A stretch of 11,980 nucleotides of DNA, taken from the NCBI GenBank assembly GCA_958447445.1, contig CAUDAE010000049.1:1-11980 (forward strand). The letters are read 5' to 3'. This document shows positions 4,950-11,979 of the stretch, piece by piece; position 1 is the first letter of the stretch; each line of letters opens with the position of its first letter. This DNA comes from an uncultured Collinsella sp. (GTDB taxonomy: Bacteria > Actinomycetota > Coriobacteriia > Coriobacteriales > Coriobacteriaceae). The translations under genes were made by a program, and so were the position numbers. Below the pieces are notes generated by a model. The model saw only the letters and a program-made list of their open reading frames with translations. It was not told the DNA's origin and did no database searches.

Positions 4950-7700
4950 TTAGGCGGAACGCTTGGCCTCGAGCTTGGCCTGGGCGGCAGCCAGACGTGC
5001 GAGAGGCACGCGATAGGGTGAGCAGGACACGTAGTCCACGTCGGCCACGTTAAACAGGCCCTTGATGGACTTGGGGTCGCCGCCGTGCTCGCCGCACACG
5101 CCAAAGTGCATGTCGGGATTGGTGGCGCGACCCTTCTCGACAGCCATGCGCACCAGCTCGAGTACTGCCGTGTCAATGGTCTCGAAGGGGTTGTCCTTCA
5201 AGATCTTCTTATGCATGTACAGCGGGATGAACTTGGCCTCGGCGTCGTCGCGAGAGAACCCGAAGGTCGTCTGCGTAAGGTCGTTGGTGCCAAAGCAGAA
5301 GAAGTCGGCGTGCTGGGCGATCTCGTCGGCGACCATGCAGGCGCGCGGCAGCTCGAGCATCGTGCCCACGGGAATATTGAGCTCGACGCCCTCTTCGTCG
5401 GAAACCTCTGCGATCACGCGCTCGATAACCTCGCGGGTCTGGACATGCTCGGCCGTAATGGAAACGAGCGGAACCATGATCTCGGGATGCGGGTCGACGC
5501 CCTCCTTGATTAGGCGGGCAGCGGCCGTGGCGACGGCGCGAACCTGCATGAGCGGCAGATCGCTAAAGACGACGGACAGGCGAACGCCGCGCAGGCCGAG
5601 CATCGGGTTGGACTCGACCATGCCGTCGATACGACGCAGGCGGGCGCGCAGGACGGCAAGCTCTTCCTCGCTGGCGCCAGCGGCTTCCTTCTTGGTGATG
5701 GCGACCTCAAGCTCGCGAGGATTATCCAGGAACTCATGAAGCGGCGGATCGAGCAGGCGAACGACCACATCGCGACCGGACATGGTCTTAAACATCGCCA
5801 GGAAGTCCTCGGTCTGAACCTTGAGCAGGTCGGCCAGGGCCTGCTGCTTCACGGCCTCATCGTCAGAAAGGATAAAGCTCTGGATGATGTTCTTGCGATC
5901 GCCCAGGAACATGTGCTCGGTGCGGCACAGGCCAATAGCCTCGGCGCCAAACTCGAGTGCGAGCGCGGCGTCCTCGGGGTTATCGGCATTAACGCGCACG
6001 TGGTTGGCGTGGCCACCGGTCTCATCCAGACGAATCTCGTCGGCCCAGGATAGGATGGTGTCCAGATCGCCGGTGAGCTCGGCGGAGACCAGGTCAACGG
6101 CGCCGTCGACGACGATACCCTGGGTGCCGTCGATGGAGATGATGTCGCCCTCGTGCAGCACGCGGTCGCTGCCCTCGATGCGCACGACCTTCTCGGCGGC
6201 ATCGATGTGGAAGCGCTCAACGCCGCAGACGCAGGGCGTACCCATACCGCGGGCGATAACAGCGGCATGGCTCGTCTTGCCACCGTGGCTGGTCAGGATG
6301 CCCTCGGCGGCGACCATGCCCTTCAAGTCGTCGGGGTTGGTCTCCCAACGAACCAGAATGACCTTGTGGCCCTCGTTGGCGCGCGCGACGGCGTCGTCGC
6401 TCGAGAACATGACCTCGCCCACGGCGGCACCGGGGCTGGCATTAAGACCGCTGGCGAGAGCCTCGTACTTCTTGGAGGCGTCGAACTGTGGGTGCAGGAG
6501 CTGGTCGAGCTGCGCGGGATCGATGCGGCTCACAGCCTCATCGCGGGTGATCAGACCCTCCTCGACCATTTCGATGGCGATGCGCAAGGCGGCGGTGGCA
6601 GTGCGCTTACCCACGCGGGTCTGGAGCATCCAGAGCTTGCCCTGTTCGATGGTGAACTCGATATCGCACATATCGCGGTAATGATCCTCGAGCGTCAGGA
6701 ACACGCGCTCGAGCTCTTCACCAGCGGACTCGAGGCCCGGGGTGGCCTTGAGGTCGGCGATGGGCTCGGTGTTGCGGATGCCGGCTACGACGTCCTCGCC
6801 CTGGGCGTTAACCAAAAAGTCACCATAGAACTCCTTGGTGCCGTCGGCCGGGTTGCGTGTAAAGGCAACACCCGTCGCAGAGGTCTCGCCCTTGTTGCCA
6901 AAGGCCATGGCCTGTACGTTGACGGCAGTTCCGAGCTCGTCGGAAATGCCATGCTGCTTGCGGTAGATGCAGGCACGCTCGTTCATCCAACTGCCAAAGA
7001 CGGCCTGAATGGCAAGGCGCAGCTGGAGCTCCGGGTCGTGCGGGAAGACGGGCTTGTCGTCGGCGACCTCGAGCTCGGGATACAGGGCGGCCTCAACGTT
7101 CTCGGAGAAGATGCCCTTAAAGGTCTCGACGAGCTCCTGCAGGTCCTCGGCCGAAAGCTCGGAATCGACGCGAACGCCGGCGACCAGGCGTGCCTGGGTC
7201 AGCGCGTTCTCGAACAGGTCGGCGTCAACACCCATAACGACGTTGGAGAACATCTGGATAAAGCGGCGGTAGCTATCCCAGGCAAAACGCGGGTTTTGCG
7301 TCTGGGCGATGAGACCCTGAACGGAGTCGTCGTTGAGGCCCAGGTTGAGGACCGTATCCATCATGCCGGGCATGGAAAACGGAGCACCCGAGCGAACCGA
7401 CACGAGCAGCGGATCGGAGGCGTCGCCAAGCTTCTTGCCGCAGCGGGCCTCGAGGTCGGCCTCGGCAGCAACGATCTCGTCGAGTGCGCCTTCGGGCCAG
7501 AGGTTGCCGGCACCGGAGTACTCGACACAGGTCTGGCAGGTAATGGTAAAGCCACCGGGAACCGGCAGGCCGATACGGCTCATCTCGGCAAGGTTAGCGC
7601 CTTTGCCGCCAAGCACGAAGTTCATGGACTTGTCGCCCTCGGTGACACAGGTGCCCTGGGCGTCGGTTCCAAAACGGTAAACCCTCTTGCAATCGCTCAC
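4950..7700 (-). CDS. ppdK: Pyruvate, phosphate dikinase (PPDK)
   Basis: PPDK reversibly converts pyruvate, ATP and phosphate to phosphoenolpyruvate, AMP and pyrophosphate in the cytoplasm, serving gluconeogenesis or PPi-linked glycolysis. The 916-residue product is complete. It has an N-terminal ATP-grasp domain (VLGGKGANLAEM 29-40; SVRSGAPFSMPGMMDTVLNLG 101-121), the swivelling phosphohistidine domain GGKTSHAAVIARGMGTPCVCG (473-493, with catalytic H478), and a C-terminal PEP/pyruvate TIM barrel (LCRTEHMF 591-598; PVGTMLELPRA 777-787; FGTNDLTQTTFGFSRDD 803-819; FGVCGEHGG 866-874, with C869). T476, two residues before H478, is the threonine that DUF299 regulators phosphorylate. The start is GTG at 7700, with GGAAGGGGA ending about 6 bases upstream; the first conserved block begins soon after (KRVYRF). 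The regulator gene lies 250 bases upstream, and that gap holds candidate promoters and operators. A few residues longer than the common bacterial form of about 875-890. Confidence 0.98.
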   Translation of the reverse strand: MSDCKRVYRFGTDAQGTCVTEGDKSMNFVLGGKGANLAEMSRIGLPVPGGFTITCQTCVEYSGAGNLWPEGALDEIVAAEADLEARCGKKLGDASDPLLVSVRSGAPFSMPGMMDTVLNLGLNDDSVQGLIAQTQNPRFAWDSYRRFIQMFSNVVMGVDADLFENALTQARLVAGVRVDSELSAEDLQELVETFKGIFSENVEAALYPELEVADDKPVFPHDPELQLRLAIQAVFGSWMNERACIYRKQHGISDELGTAVNVQAMAFGNKGETSATGVAFTRNPADGTKEFYGDFLVNAQGEDVVAGIRNTEPIADLKATPGLESAGEELERVFLTLEDHYRDMCDIEFTIEQGKLWMLQTRVGKRTATAALRIAIEMVEEGLITRDEAVSRIDPAQLDQLLHPQFDASKKYEALASGLNASPGAAVGEVMFSSDDAVARANEGHKVILVRWETNPDDLKGMVAAEGILTSHGGKTSHAAVIARGMGTPCVCGVERFHIDAAEKVVRIEGSDRVLHEGDIISIDGTQGIVVDGAVDLVSAELTGDLDTILSWADEIRLDETGGHANHVRVNADNPEDAALALEFGAEAIGLCRTEHMFLGDRKNIIQSFILSDDEAVKQQALADLLKVQTEDFLAMFKTMSGRDVVVRLLDPPLHEFLDNPRELEVAITKKEAAGASEEELAVLRARLRRIDGMVESNPMLGLRGVRLSVVFSDLPLMQVRAVATAAARLIKEGVDPHPEIMVPLVSITAEHVQTREVIERVIAEVSDEEGVELNIPVGTMLELPRACMVADEIAQHADFFCFGTNDLTQTTFGFSRDDAEAKFIPLYMHKKILKDNPFETIDTAVLELVRMAVEKGRATNPDMHFGVCGEHGGDPKSIKGLFNVADVDYVSCSPYRVPLARLAAAQAKLEAKRSA

Positions 7701-7716
7701 GATACTTCCCCTTCCA

Positions 7717-7730
7717 TGCGCTTACGCGCA
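7717..7730 (-). promoter_or_regulatory. Leader hairpin upstream of ppdK (copy 1 of shared element)
   Basis: The minus strand reads TGCGC-GTAA-GCGCA: perfect 5-base arms around a GTAA loop, a GNRA-type tetraloop in RNA. It ends 16 bases before the ppdK GTG and abuts the Shine-Dalgarno region. The same 14-mer, differing only in the first loop base, occurs before the DUF299 gene at 8831-8844. It could be an RNA or DNA regulatory site shared by the enzyme and its regulator, or a small dispersed repeat. Confidence 0.5.
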
Positions 7731-7775
7731 CGACCGTGGTAACGAATCGACCCGTCAGATGCGGGCCGTGAGGGA

Positions 7776-7804
7776 ACTATACGGCGGGTTTTGAGCGGGC
7801 TTAA
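7776..7804 (-). promoter_or_regulatory. Candidate downstream promoter for ppdK
   Basis: On the minus strand TATAGT (7781-7776) matches five of six -10 positions. The hexamer 17 bases upstream is TTAAGC (7804-7799), matching only three of six. Transcription would start near 7769, giving a leader of about 70 bases. The GGTAAA boxes at 7823-7870 would then lie at about -50 to -100, a position suited to an activator, which could explain the poor -35. Confidence 0.3.
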
Positions 7805-7822
7805 GCAGAGGATGCGCGGTTT

Positions 7823-7870
7823 GGTAAACGTGCTAAAACTGGCGGTAAACGGTAGGTAAAGGTGGTTACC
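7823..7870 (-). promoter_or_regulatory. GGTAAA box cluster upstream of ppdK (operator candidate)
   Basis: Read on the plus strand, three GGTAAA boxes start at 7823, 7844 and 7855, spaced 21 and 11 bases apart, close to two turns and one turn of DNA. The last box also forms a perfect inverted repeat with TTACC (GGTAA, 6 bases, TTACC, 7855-7870). The arrangement resembles binding sites for a dimeric regulator on one face of the helix. The protein is unknown; this is a pattern observation. Confidence 0.35.
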
Positions 7871-7875
7871 TTATG

Positions 7876-7906
7876 AAGATACCACTGCAATAAAAAAGCA
7901 GGTCAA
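7876..7906 (-). promoter_or_regulatory. Candidate upstream promoter for ppdK
   Basis: On the minus strand TTGACC (7906-7901) is a good -35, followed after 19 bases by TATCTT (7881-7876). A TGG directly before it gives an extended -10 of the form TGnTATCTT. The spacer is longer than ideal. The start would be near 7869, inside the GGTAA-N6-TTACC repeat, giving a leader of about 170 bases. Confidence 0.35.
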
Positions 7907-7915
7907 GTGCGATGT

Positions 7916-7939
7916 TTTTGCTAAATCGCTTTATCAAAA
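7916..7939. promoter_or_regulatory. 24-base CG-centred palindrome between the DUF299 gene and ppdK
   Basis: The arms TTTTG and CAAAA flank a second pair TAAA/TTTA, giving a 24-base near-palindrome with two mismatched positions centred on a CG step. It lies 11 bases past the DUF299 stop and just upstream of the candidate TTGACC -35. The form resembles LacI-family operators, which have a central CpG. No T-run follows on either strand, so a terminator role is less likely. Confidence 0.35.
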
Positions 7940-7950
7940 TGCTACTACTA

Positions 7951-8817
7951 TTAGGTGCGGCGGGCGGCGCGGCGGGCGCGGGCTTCTTGGATTTCCTCCA
8001 AGTGGCTGATGATCTCGGCAGCGCTCTCCTCGATGGCCTTGCCGTCGATACGCACCACAAAGCAGCCCAGGCACTTCATGAGGGCACGGGCTTCCTCGAG
8101 CTCGCTGCGAACACTCTCAGGCTCGGCATAGGAGCCGGCGACGGCGCGCGCGTAATCATCGCTTAAGCGGCTATCGCGAATCTCAGAAATAACGTCGACG
8201 GTTGAAACCAGGCCGAACAGGCGCATCGGGTCGACCTCGTAAATTGACTTCGGCGGCTCCATGCCATGGGCCAAAGGAACATTGGCAACCTTGTAACCTT
8301 GATAGGCCAGATACATCGACAGCGGCGTCTTGGACGTACGGGATACGCCCAGCAGCACGATATCGGCACCCGACAGATCGTCGCAGCCGCGCCCATCATC
8401 GTGCTCAACGAAATACTCCATGGCCTCGATACGATGAAAATAGCGGTCATCGGTCTTGTGAATCACGCCCGCAACGCCCTTGGGCGGCACACCGATGAGC
8501 GACGACAGCACGGCGAGCGTCGGGCCGATCAGGTCGACCGAACGGATATGCAGCATGCCCAGGTAATCGAGCACACGGGCGCGAAGCGCCGGATCGACAA
8601 TGGTGTGGAACACGGCAATATCGCGATGATCGGCATCGACGCGCGGACCCACAAACGACTTGACCTGCTCCACCGAGTTCACCTTGGGCAGGCGCAAGAG
8701 ATGAAAAGCCCCTTCATCAAATTGCCCGGACGCCGCAAGCACCACCTCACAAGCGGTATCGCCGAGCGAGTCGGAGATAACGATAACGGTGGGACGAGCG
8801 GTGACCGGGCAATCCAT
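7951..8817 (-). CDS. PPDK regulatory protein, DUF299 kinase/pyrophosphorylase (PDRP)
   Basis: DUF299 proteins inactivate PPDK (or PEP synthase) by ADP-dependent phosphorylation of the threonine near the catalytic histidine, and reverse this with phosphate, releasing pyrophosphate. The 288-residue product, of normal length, starts with the family block VIVISDSLGDTA (11-22). It has PPKGVAGVIHKTDDRYFHRIEAMEYFVEHDDG (111-142), the P-loop-like nucleotide site GVSRTSKTPLSMYLA (157-171) and NVPLAHGMEPPKSI (179-192). The C terminus is arginine-rich. PPDK is encoded next door, and no PEP synthase is seen, so PPDK is the likely target. ATG 8817 follows AAAGGAG by 6 bases. The gene lies 34 bases after glyS, with no terminator between, so it is probably on the glyQS transcript. 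Bacillus likewise has its DUF299 gene yqfL near glyQS. A small hairpin lies 13 bases upstream of the start. Confidence 0.95.
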   Translation of the reverse strand: MDCPVTARPTVIVISDSLGDTACEVVLAASGQFDEGAFHLLRLPKVNSVEQVKSFVGPRVDADHRDIAVFHTIVDPALRARVLDYLGMLHIRSVDLIGPTLAVLSSLIGVPPKGVAGVIHKTDDRYFHRIEAMEYFVEHDDGRGCDDLSGADIVLLGVSRTSKTPLSMYLAYQGYKVANVPLAHGMEPPKSIYEVDPMRLFGLVSTVDVISEIRDSRLSDDYARAVAGSYAEPESVRSELEEARALMKCLGCFVVRIDGKAIEESAAEIISHLEEIQEARARRAARRT

Positions 8818-8830
8818 GCGGGGCTCCTTT

Positions 8831-8844
8831 TGCGCTTATGCGCA
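8831..8844 (-). promoter_or_regulatory. Leader hairpin upstream of the DUF299 gene (copy 2 of shared element)
   Basis: The minus strand reads TGCGC-ATAA-GCGCA, 13 of 14 bases identical to the element before ppdK at 7717-7730. It lies between the glyS stop and the DUF299 start, ending 13 bases before the ATG and directly at the edge of its Shine-Dalgarno site. The bases after the stem are A-rich, not T-rich, so it is not a glyS terminator. Confidence 0.5.
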
Positions 8845-8851
8845 GGCTGGC

Positions 8852-10918
8852 TTACTTTTTGCGGGCAAGCTCACCGATGTTGGCGATGCCGGAGAAAACG
8901 GCCTCGAAGCGGTTGAGCAGCTTAAGGCGATTATCGCGGAGCTGCTCGTCCTTGTCCATGACCATAACCTCGTCGAAGAAACGGTCGATGGACGCGCGCA
9001 GGGCGGCGAGGGCAGCAAATGCGGCCGGGTAATCCTCGGCAGCGAGGGCGGCATCTACAGCGGTCTGAGCAGCCTCGGAGGCATCGGCAAGCGCGAGCTC
9101 GACCTCGCCCATCAGGCTGCGGTCGTACTCCGCGCCCAGCTCGGGCTTGGAGATGTGCGCGGCGCGGGCATAGGCGGTCGCCAGGTTATCGAACGTCTCG
9201 GCGTCGTTCTTGCGGGCCTCGTCGAGGGCGGCGCAGCGGGCGAAGAAGACGGACGGGGCGATGATGTGCACCGCGGAGACGGCGGCAACGGTATCGGCCG
9301 GGATCTTTTCGTCGCGGGCCATGCTCACCAGACGGCCGTGGAAGAAGTCGCGAACCTGCTGAGCGACCTCGGCGGCGTCGAACTTGATACCCTGCTCGCT
9401 ATAGAGCTCAAGGGCAAACTTGATAAGCGACGTGGGATCGATCGGCAGACGGTCGCGCAGGATGTTGATGATGCCGATGGCGGCGCGACGCAACGCGTAG
9501 GGGTCGGAGGAGCCGGTCGGGGGCTCGCCGATGGCAAAGATACCGGCGATGGTATCGAGCTTGTCGGCACAGGCCACGATGCAGCCAACGGTGCCCTCGG
9601 GCAGCTCGTCACCGGCAAAGCGAGGACGATAGTGATCGCGAATAGCATGAGCGACCTCGTCGTTCTCCCCCATCGCGGTCGCGTAATAACCGCCCATCAC
9701 GCCCTGCTGGCTCGTGAACTCGACGACGGCGTTAGACACCAGGTCGGCCTTGCACAGGTGCGCGGCGCGAGCAGCATCGGCTGCCAGGTGAGCACCCAGG
9801 TGTGCCTCACGGGCAATAGCGAGCGCGAGCTGCTCGATGCGATCGGACTTGGCGAGCACGCTACCGAGCTTCTCCTGGAAGGCAACCTTGGCCAGACGCT
9901 CACGGAACTCGTCGAGGGAGATCTTCAAGTCCTCCTCGTAGAAGAACTTGGCATCGTCCAGACGGGCACGCACAACGCGCTCGTTGCCGTCGATCACGCG
10001 CTCGGCGTTCTCGGGCTTGCTGTTGGAAACGACCACGAACTCACGCGTGAGCTTGCCCTCGCCGTCATAGATCGGGAAGTAGCGCTGGTTGGTGAGCATG
10101 GACTCGCAGATGATCTCGTGCGGGACCTTGAGGAACTCCTCGTCGAAGGTACCGACGAGCACCTCAAAGACCTTCTTGGGCGTATCGACATGGCAGCCGG
10201 GACGGGCAGCCTCGACCTCGGCGATACCGGCAAGGATGGCCTCGCGACGGCGCTCGGCAGAAAGCACACCGGCGTCCTCGAGCACCTGCTCGTAAACAGC
10301 GGGGCTGGCGATCACATGGTCACCGGGGCCAAGCACGCGATGACCGCGCGTGGTGTTGCCGCTCGTCACGTCGGCAAACGACACGGGCACAACGTCCTCG
10401 CCCAGAAGGCAGCAGATCCAGCGGACCGGACGAACAAAGGTCGCATGCTCGTGACCCCAGCGCTGAGAGCGGTAGTTGGGCCACTGCAGGCCAGCGATAG
10501 TCTTCTCGCACAGGGCCGTCAGGATCGGGGTGGCCGGGGCGGAAGGGATGTTCTTCTCGGCAAAGACGTACTCACGGCCGTCGGTGTCCTCGCGACGGAC
10601 CAGATCCTCGGCAGCCACACCGCACTTGCGGGCGAAGCCCTGGGCGGCCTTGGTGGCGTTACCGTCGGCATCGAAGGCGATGTTGGCCGCGGGGCCGCGC
10701 TTGACCTCGTGAACCTCGTCGGTCGCGGTGGCGACGTCGGCAACGAGCGCAGCCAGGCGGCGCGGGCTCGAGATCACACGGACCTCGCCGTGGGCCAGAC
10801 CGGCCTCGTCGAGACCCTTGGCGATCATGGTGCCAAGCTGCTTGACGGCATTGTTCAGCGGTGCGGAGGGCATTTCTTCCGTACCGATCTCAAACAGGAA
10901 ATCCTTAGCGTCTGCCAT
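8852..10918 (-). CDS. glyS: Glycyl-tRNA synthetase beta subunit
   Basis: This is the tRNA-recognition subunit of the alpha2beta2 bacterial glycyl-tRNA synthetase. The 688-residue product is full length. It starts FLFEIGTEEMPSAPL (7-21) and has the family blocks WGHEHATFVRPVRWICCLLG (154-173), NTTRGHRVLGP (188-198), NQRYFPIYD (277-285), FFYEEDL (325-331) and KLGSVLAKSDRI (350-361). An HD-like helical region (AAHLCKADLVSNAVVEFTSQQGVMGGYYA, 385-413) follows. A C-terminal anticodon-binding-type region ends the protein (FFDEVMVMDKDEQLRDNRLKLL). The ATG at 10918 has GAGGTGG about 8 bases upstream, inside the end of glyQ. The gap to glyQ is only 3 bases, so the subunits are surely co-translated from one message. 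The codon usage is like that of its neighbours. Most actinobacteria use the single-chain enzyme, so the two-gene form is a lineage clue. Confidence 0.98.
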   Translation of the reverse strand: MADAKDFLFEIGTEEMPSAPLNNAVKQLGTMIAKGLDEAGLAHGEVRVISSPRRLAALVADVATATDEVHEVKRGPAANIAFDADGNATKAAQGFARKCGVAAEDLVRREDTDGREYVFAEKNIPSAPATPILTALCEKTIAGLQWPNYRSQRWGHEHATFVRPVRWICCLLGEDVVPVSFADVTSGNTTRGHRVLGPGDHVIASPAVYEQVLEDAGVLSAERRREAILAGIAEVEAARPGCHVDTPKKVFEVLVGTFDEEFLKVPHEIICESMLTNQRYFPIYDGEGKLTREFVVVSNSKPENAERVIDGNERVVRARLDDAKFFYEEDLKISLDEFRERLAKVAFQEKLGSVLAKSDRIEQLALAIAREAHLGAHLAADAARAAHLCKADLVSNAVVEFTSQQGVMGGYYATAMGENDEVAHAIRDHYRPRFAGDELPEGTVGCIVACADKLDTIAGIFAIGEPPTGSSDPYALRRAAIGIINILRDRLPIDPTSLIKFALELYSEQGIKFDAAEVAQQVRDFFHGRLVSMARDEKIPADTVAAVSAVHIIAPSVFFARCAALDEARKNDAETFDNLATAYARAAHISKPELGAEYDRSLMGEVELALADASEAAQTAVDAALAAEDYPAAFAALAALRASIDRFFDEVMVMDKDEQLRDNRLKLLNRFEAVFSGIANIGELARKK

Positions 10919-10921
10919 GGC

Positions 10922-11833
10922 TTACGCCACCTCGCCTTCCTGATCGGCATTCTCGTTGACTCCGGCGACCTCGGCCATGTAGGCCTCGCAGCACGCCTTG
11001 GCGACGGCGCGGACGCGCAGGATGTAGTTGGCACGCTCGGTCGCCGAGATGGCGCCGCGTGCGTCGAGCAGCTTGAAAGCGTGGCTGCACTTCATGACGC
11101 AGTCATATGCCGGCAGCGGCAGCTTGCGCTCCAGGCAGGAATGGCACTCGGCCTCGTAGTCGTCAAACTTCTGACGCATCATCTCGACGTTGGCGACCTC
11201 AAAGTTATAGGCACTGAACTCGCGCTCGTTCTCGAGGAACACGTCGCCATAGGTCATGGGCGTGCCGTCGGGCAGGTAGCTCCACACCAGGTCGTAGACC
11301 GAGTTAACGCCCTGGGCGTACATGGCGATACGCTCCAGGCCGTAGGTGATCTCGACGGGCACGGGGTCGACCTCGATGCCGCCCACCTGCTGGAAGTACG
11401 TAAACTGCGTGACCTCCATGCCATTGAGCCAGACCTCCCAGCCAAGGCCCCAGGCGCCGAGCGTCGGGCTCTCCCAGTCGTCCTCGACAAAGCGGACGTC
11501 ATGGTCGTTGGGGTCCAAGCCAATGGCGGCAAGAGACCCCAGGTAGAGCTCCTGGGCGTTAACCGGAGAAGGCTTGATGAGCACCTGGAACTGATAGTAG
11601 TGCTGCATGCGGTTGGGGTTCTCGCCGTAGCGGCCGTCGGCGGGACGGCGGCAGGGCTGCGCATAGCAGGTGCGCCACTCGGCGGGACCGAGCGAGCGCA
11701 GCGTGGTCGCGGTATGGAAGGTACCGGCACCGACCTCGGAGTCATAGGGCTGCATAATGACGCAGCCCTGCTCGCCCCAGTACTGCTGGAGGCGCAGGAT
11801 GATGTCTTGGAAGGAAAGCGATGAAGCGTTCAT
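10922..11833 (-). CDS. glyQ: Glycyl-tRNA synthetase alpha subunit
   Basis: This is the catalytic class II core subunit of the alpha2beta2 glycyl-tRNA synthetase. The 303-residue product is of normal length. It shows the near-invariant alpha-subunit blocks: LQQYWGEQGCVIMQPYDSEVGAGT (15-38), WRTCYAQPCRRPADGRYGENPNR (53-75, motif 2 region), YYQFQVLIKPSP (79-90), RFVEDDWESPTLGAWGLGWEVWLNGMEVTQFTYFQQVGG (114-152) and the motif 3 sequence YGLERIAMY (164-172). The ATG at 11833 is preceded by GAGGGGA about 10 bases upstream. The upstream gap to the signal peptidase gene is only 59 bases, too short for a T-box leader such as those that control glyQS in Firmicutes. A TATAGT at 11885-11880 could be a -10 box, but no matching -35 is seen. 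The gene may instead be read through from upstream. Confidence 0.98.
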   Translation of the reverse strand: MNASSLSFQDIILRLQQYWGEQGCVIMQPYDSEVGAGTFHTATTLRSLGPAEWRTCYAQPCRRPADGRYGENPNRMQHYYQFQVLIKPSPVNAQELYLGSLAAIGLDPNDHDVRFVEDDWESPTLGAWGLGWEVWLNGMEVTQFTYFQQVGGIEVDPVPVEITYGLERIAMYAQGVNSVYDLVWSYLPDGTPMTYGDVFLENEREFSAYNFEVANVEMMRQKFDDYEAECHSCLERKLPLPAYDCVMKCSHAFKLLDARGAISATERANYILRVRAVAKACCEAYMAEVAGVNENADQEGEVA

Positions 11834-11892
11834 GCCTCTAATATCCCCTCGTCGAAACGATTACACGGTTAGGTACTGTACTATAGCGGTTT

Positions 11893-11979
11893 TTAGTCGA
11901 TAGCGCCGATGCGGTTGAGCGGCCAGTAGCGCACAAGCGCCACAGCGATCAAATCAGAGCGATCGACGGGACCAAAGTA
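11893..11979 (-). CDS. lepB: Type I signal peptidase, C-terminal end (partial)
   Basis: Only the last 28 codons lie in the window, reading YFGPVDRSDLIAVALVRYWPLNRIG then AID and a TAA stop. The block FGPV-RSDL-VRYWPLNRIG is the conserved C-terminal signature of type I (S26) signal peptidases, the membrane-bound Ser/Lys proteases that remove signal peptides of secreted proteins. The catalytic residues and the membrane segment lie beyond the right edge. The stop is 59 bases upstream of glyQ, with no terminator hairpin seen between, so read-through into glyQS is possible. In many bacteria lepB sits between rplS and rnhB; here that slot is empty. It could be one of several signal peptidase paralogues, so the symbol is provisional. 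Confidence 0.78.
   Translation of the reverse strand, partial: YFGPVDRSDLIAVALVRYWPLNRIGAID

Noticed and set aside
6153..7742. A plus-strand reading frame of 529 codons opposite ppdK.
   Set aside because: It is an antisense shadow of PPDK; the composition follows the codon bias of the real gene and no family motif is visible.
7912..8166. A plus-strand frame of 84 codons starting in the ppdK gap with a hydrophobic N terminus.
   Set aside because: No Shine-Dalgarno site of note, mostly antisense to the DUF299 gene, and the hydrophobic start comes from the A/T-rich palindrome and the antisense of an Ala/Arg-rich tail.
8818..8851. A terminator between glyS and the DUF299 gene.
   Set aside because: The only hairpin is the 5-base-pair TGCGC/GCGCA element, and it is followed by A residues, not T.
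8789..11824. A plus-strand reading frame of 1011 codons opposite glyS and glyQ.
   Set aside because: It lies fully antisense to two genes with unmistakable family motifs. Long open antisense frames are common in G+C-rich genes with biased codons, and its translation shows no recognisable domain.
11834..11892. A glyQ promoter with TATAGT at 11885-11880.
   Set aside because: No -35-like hexamer at a usable distance; the box alone is not enough to call a promoter.
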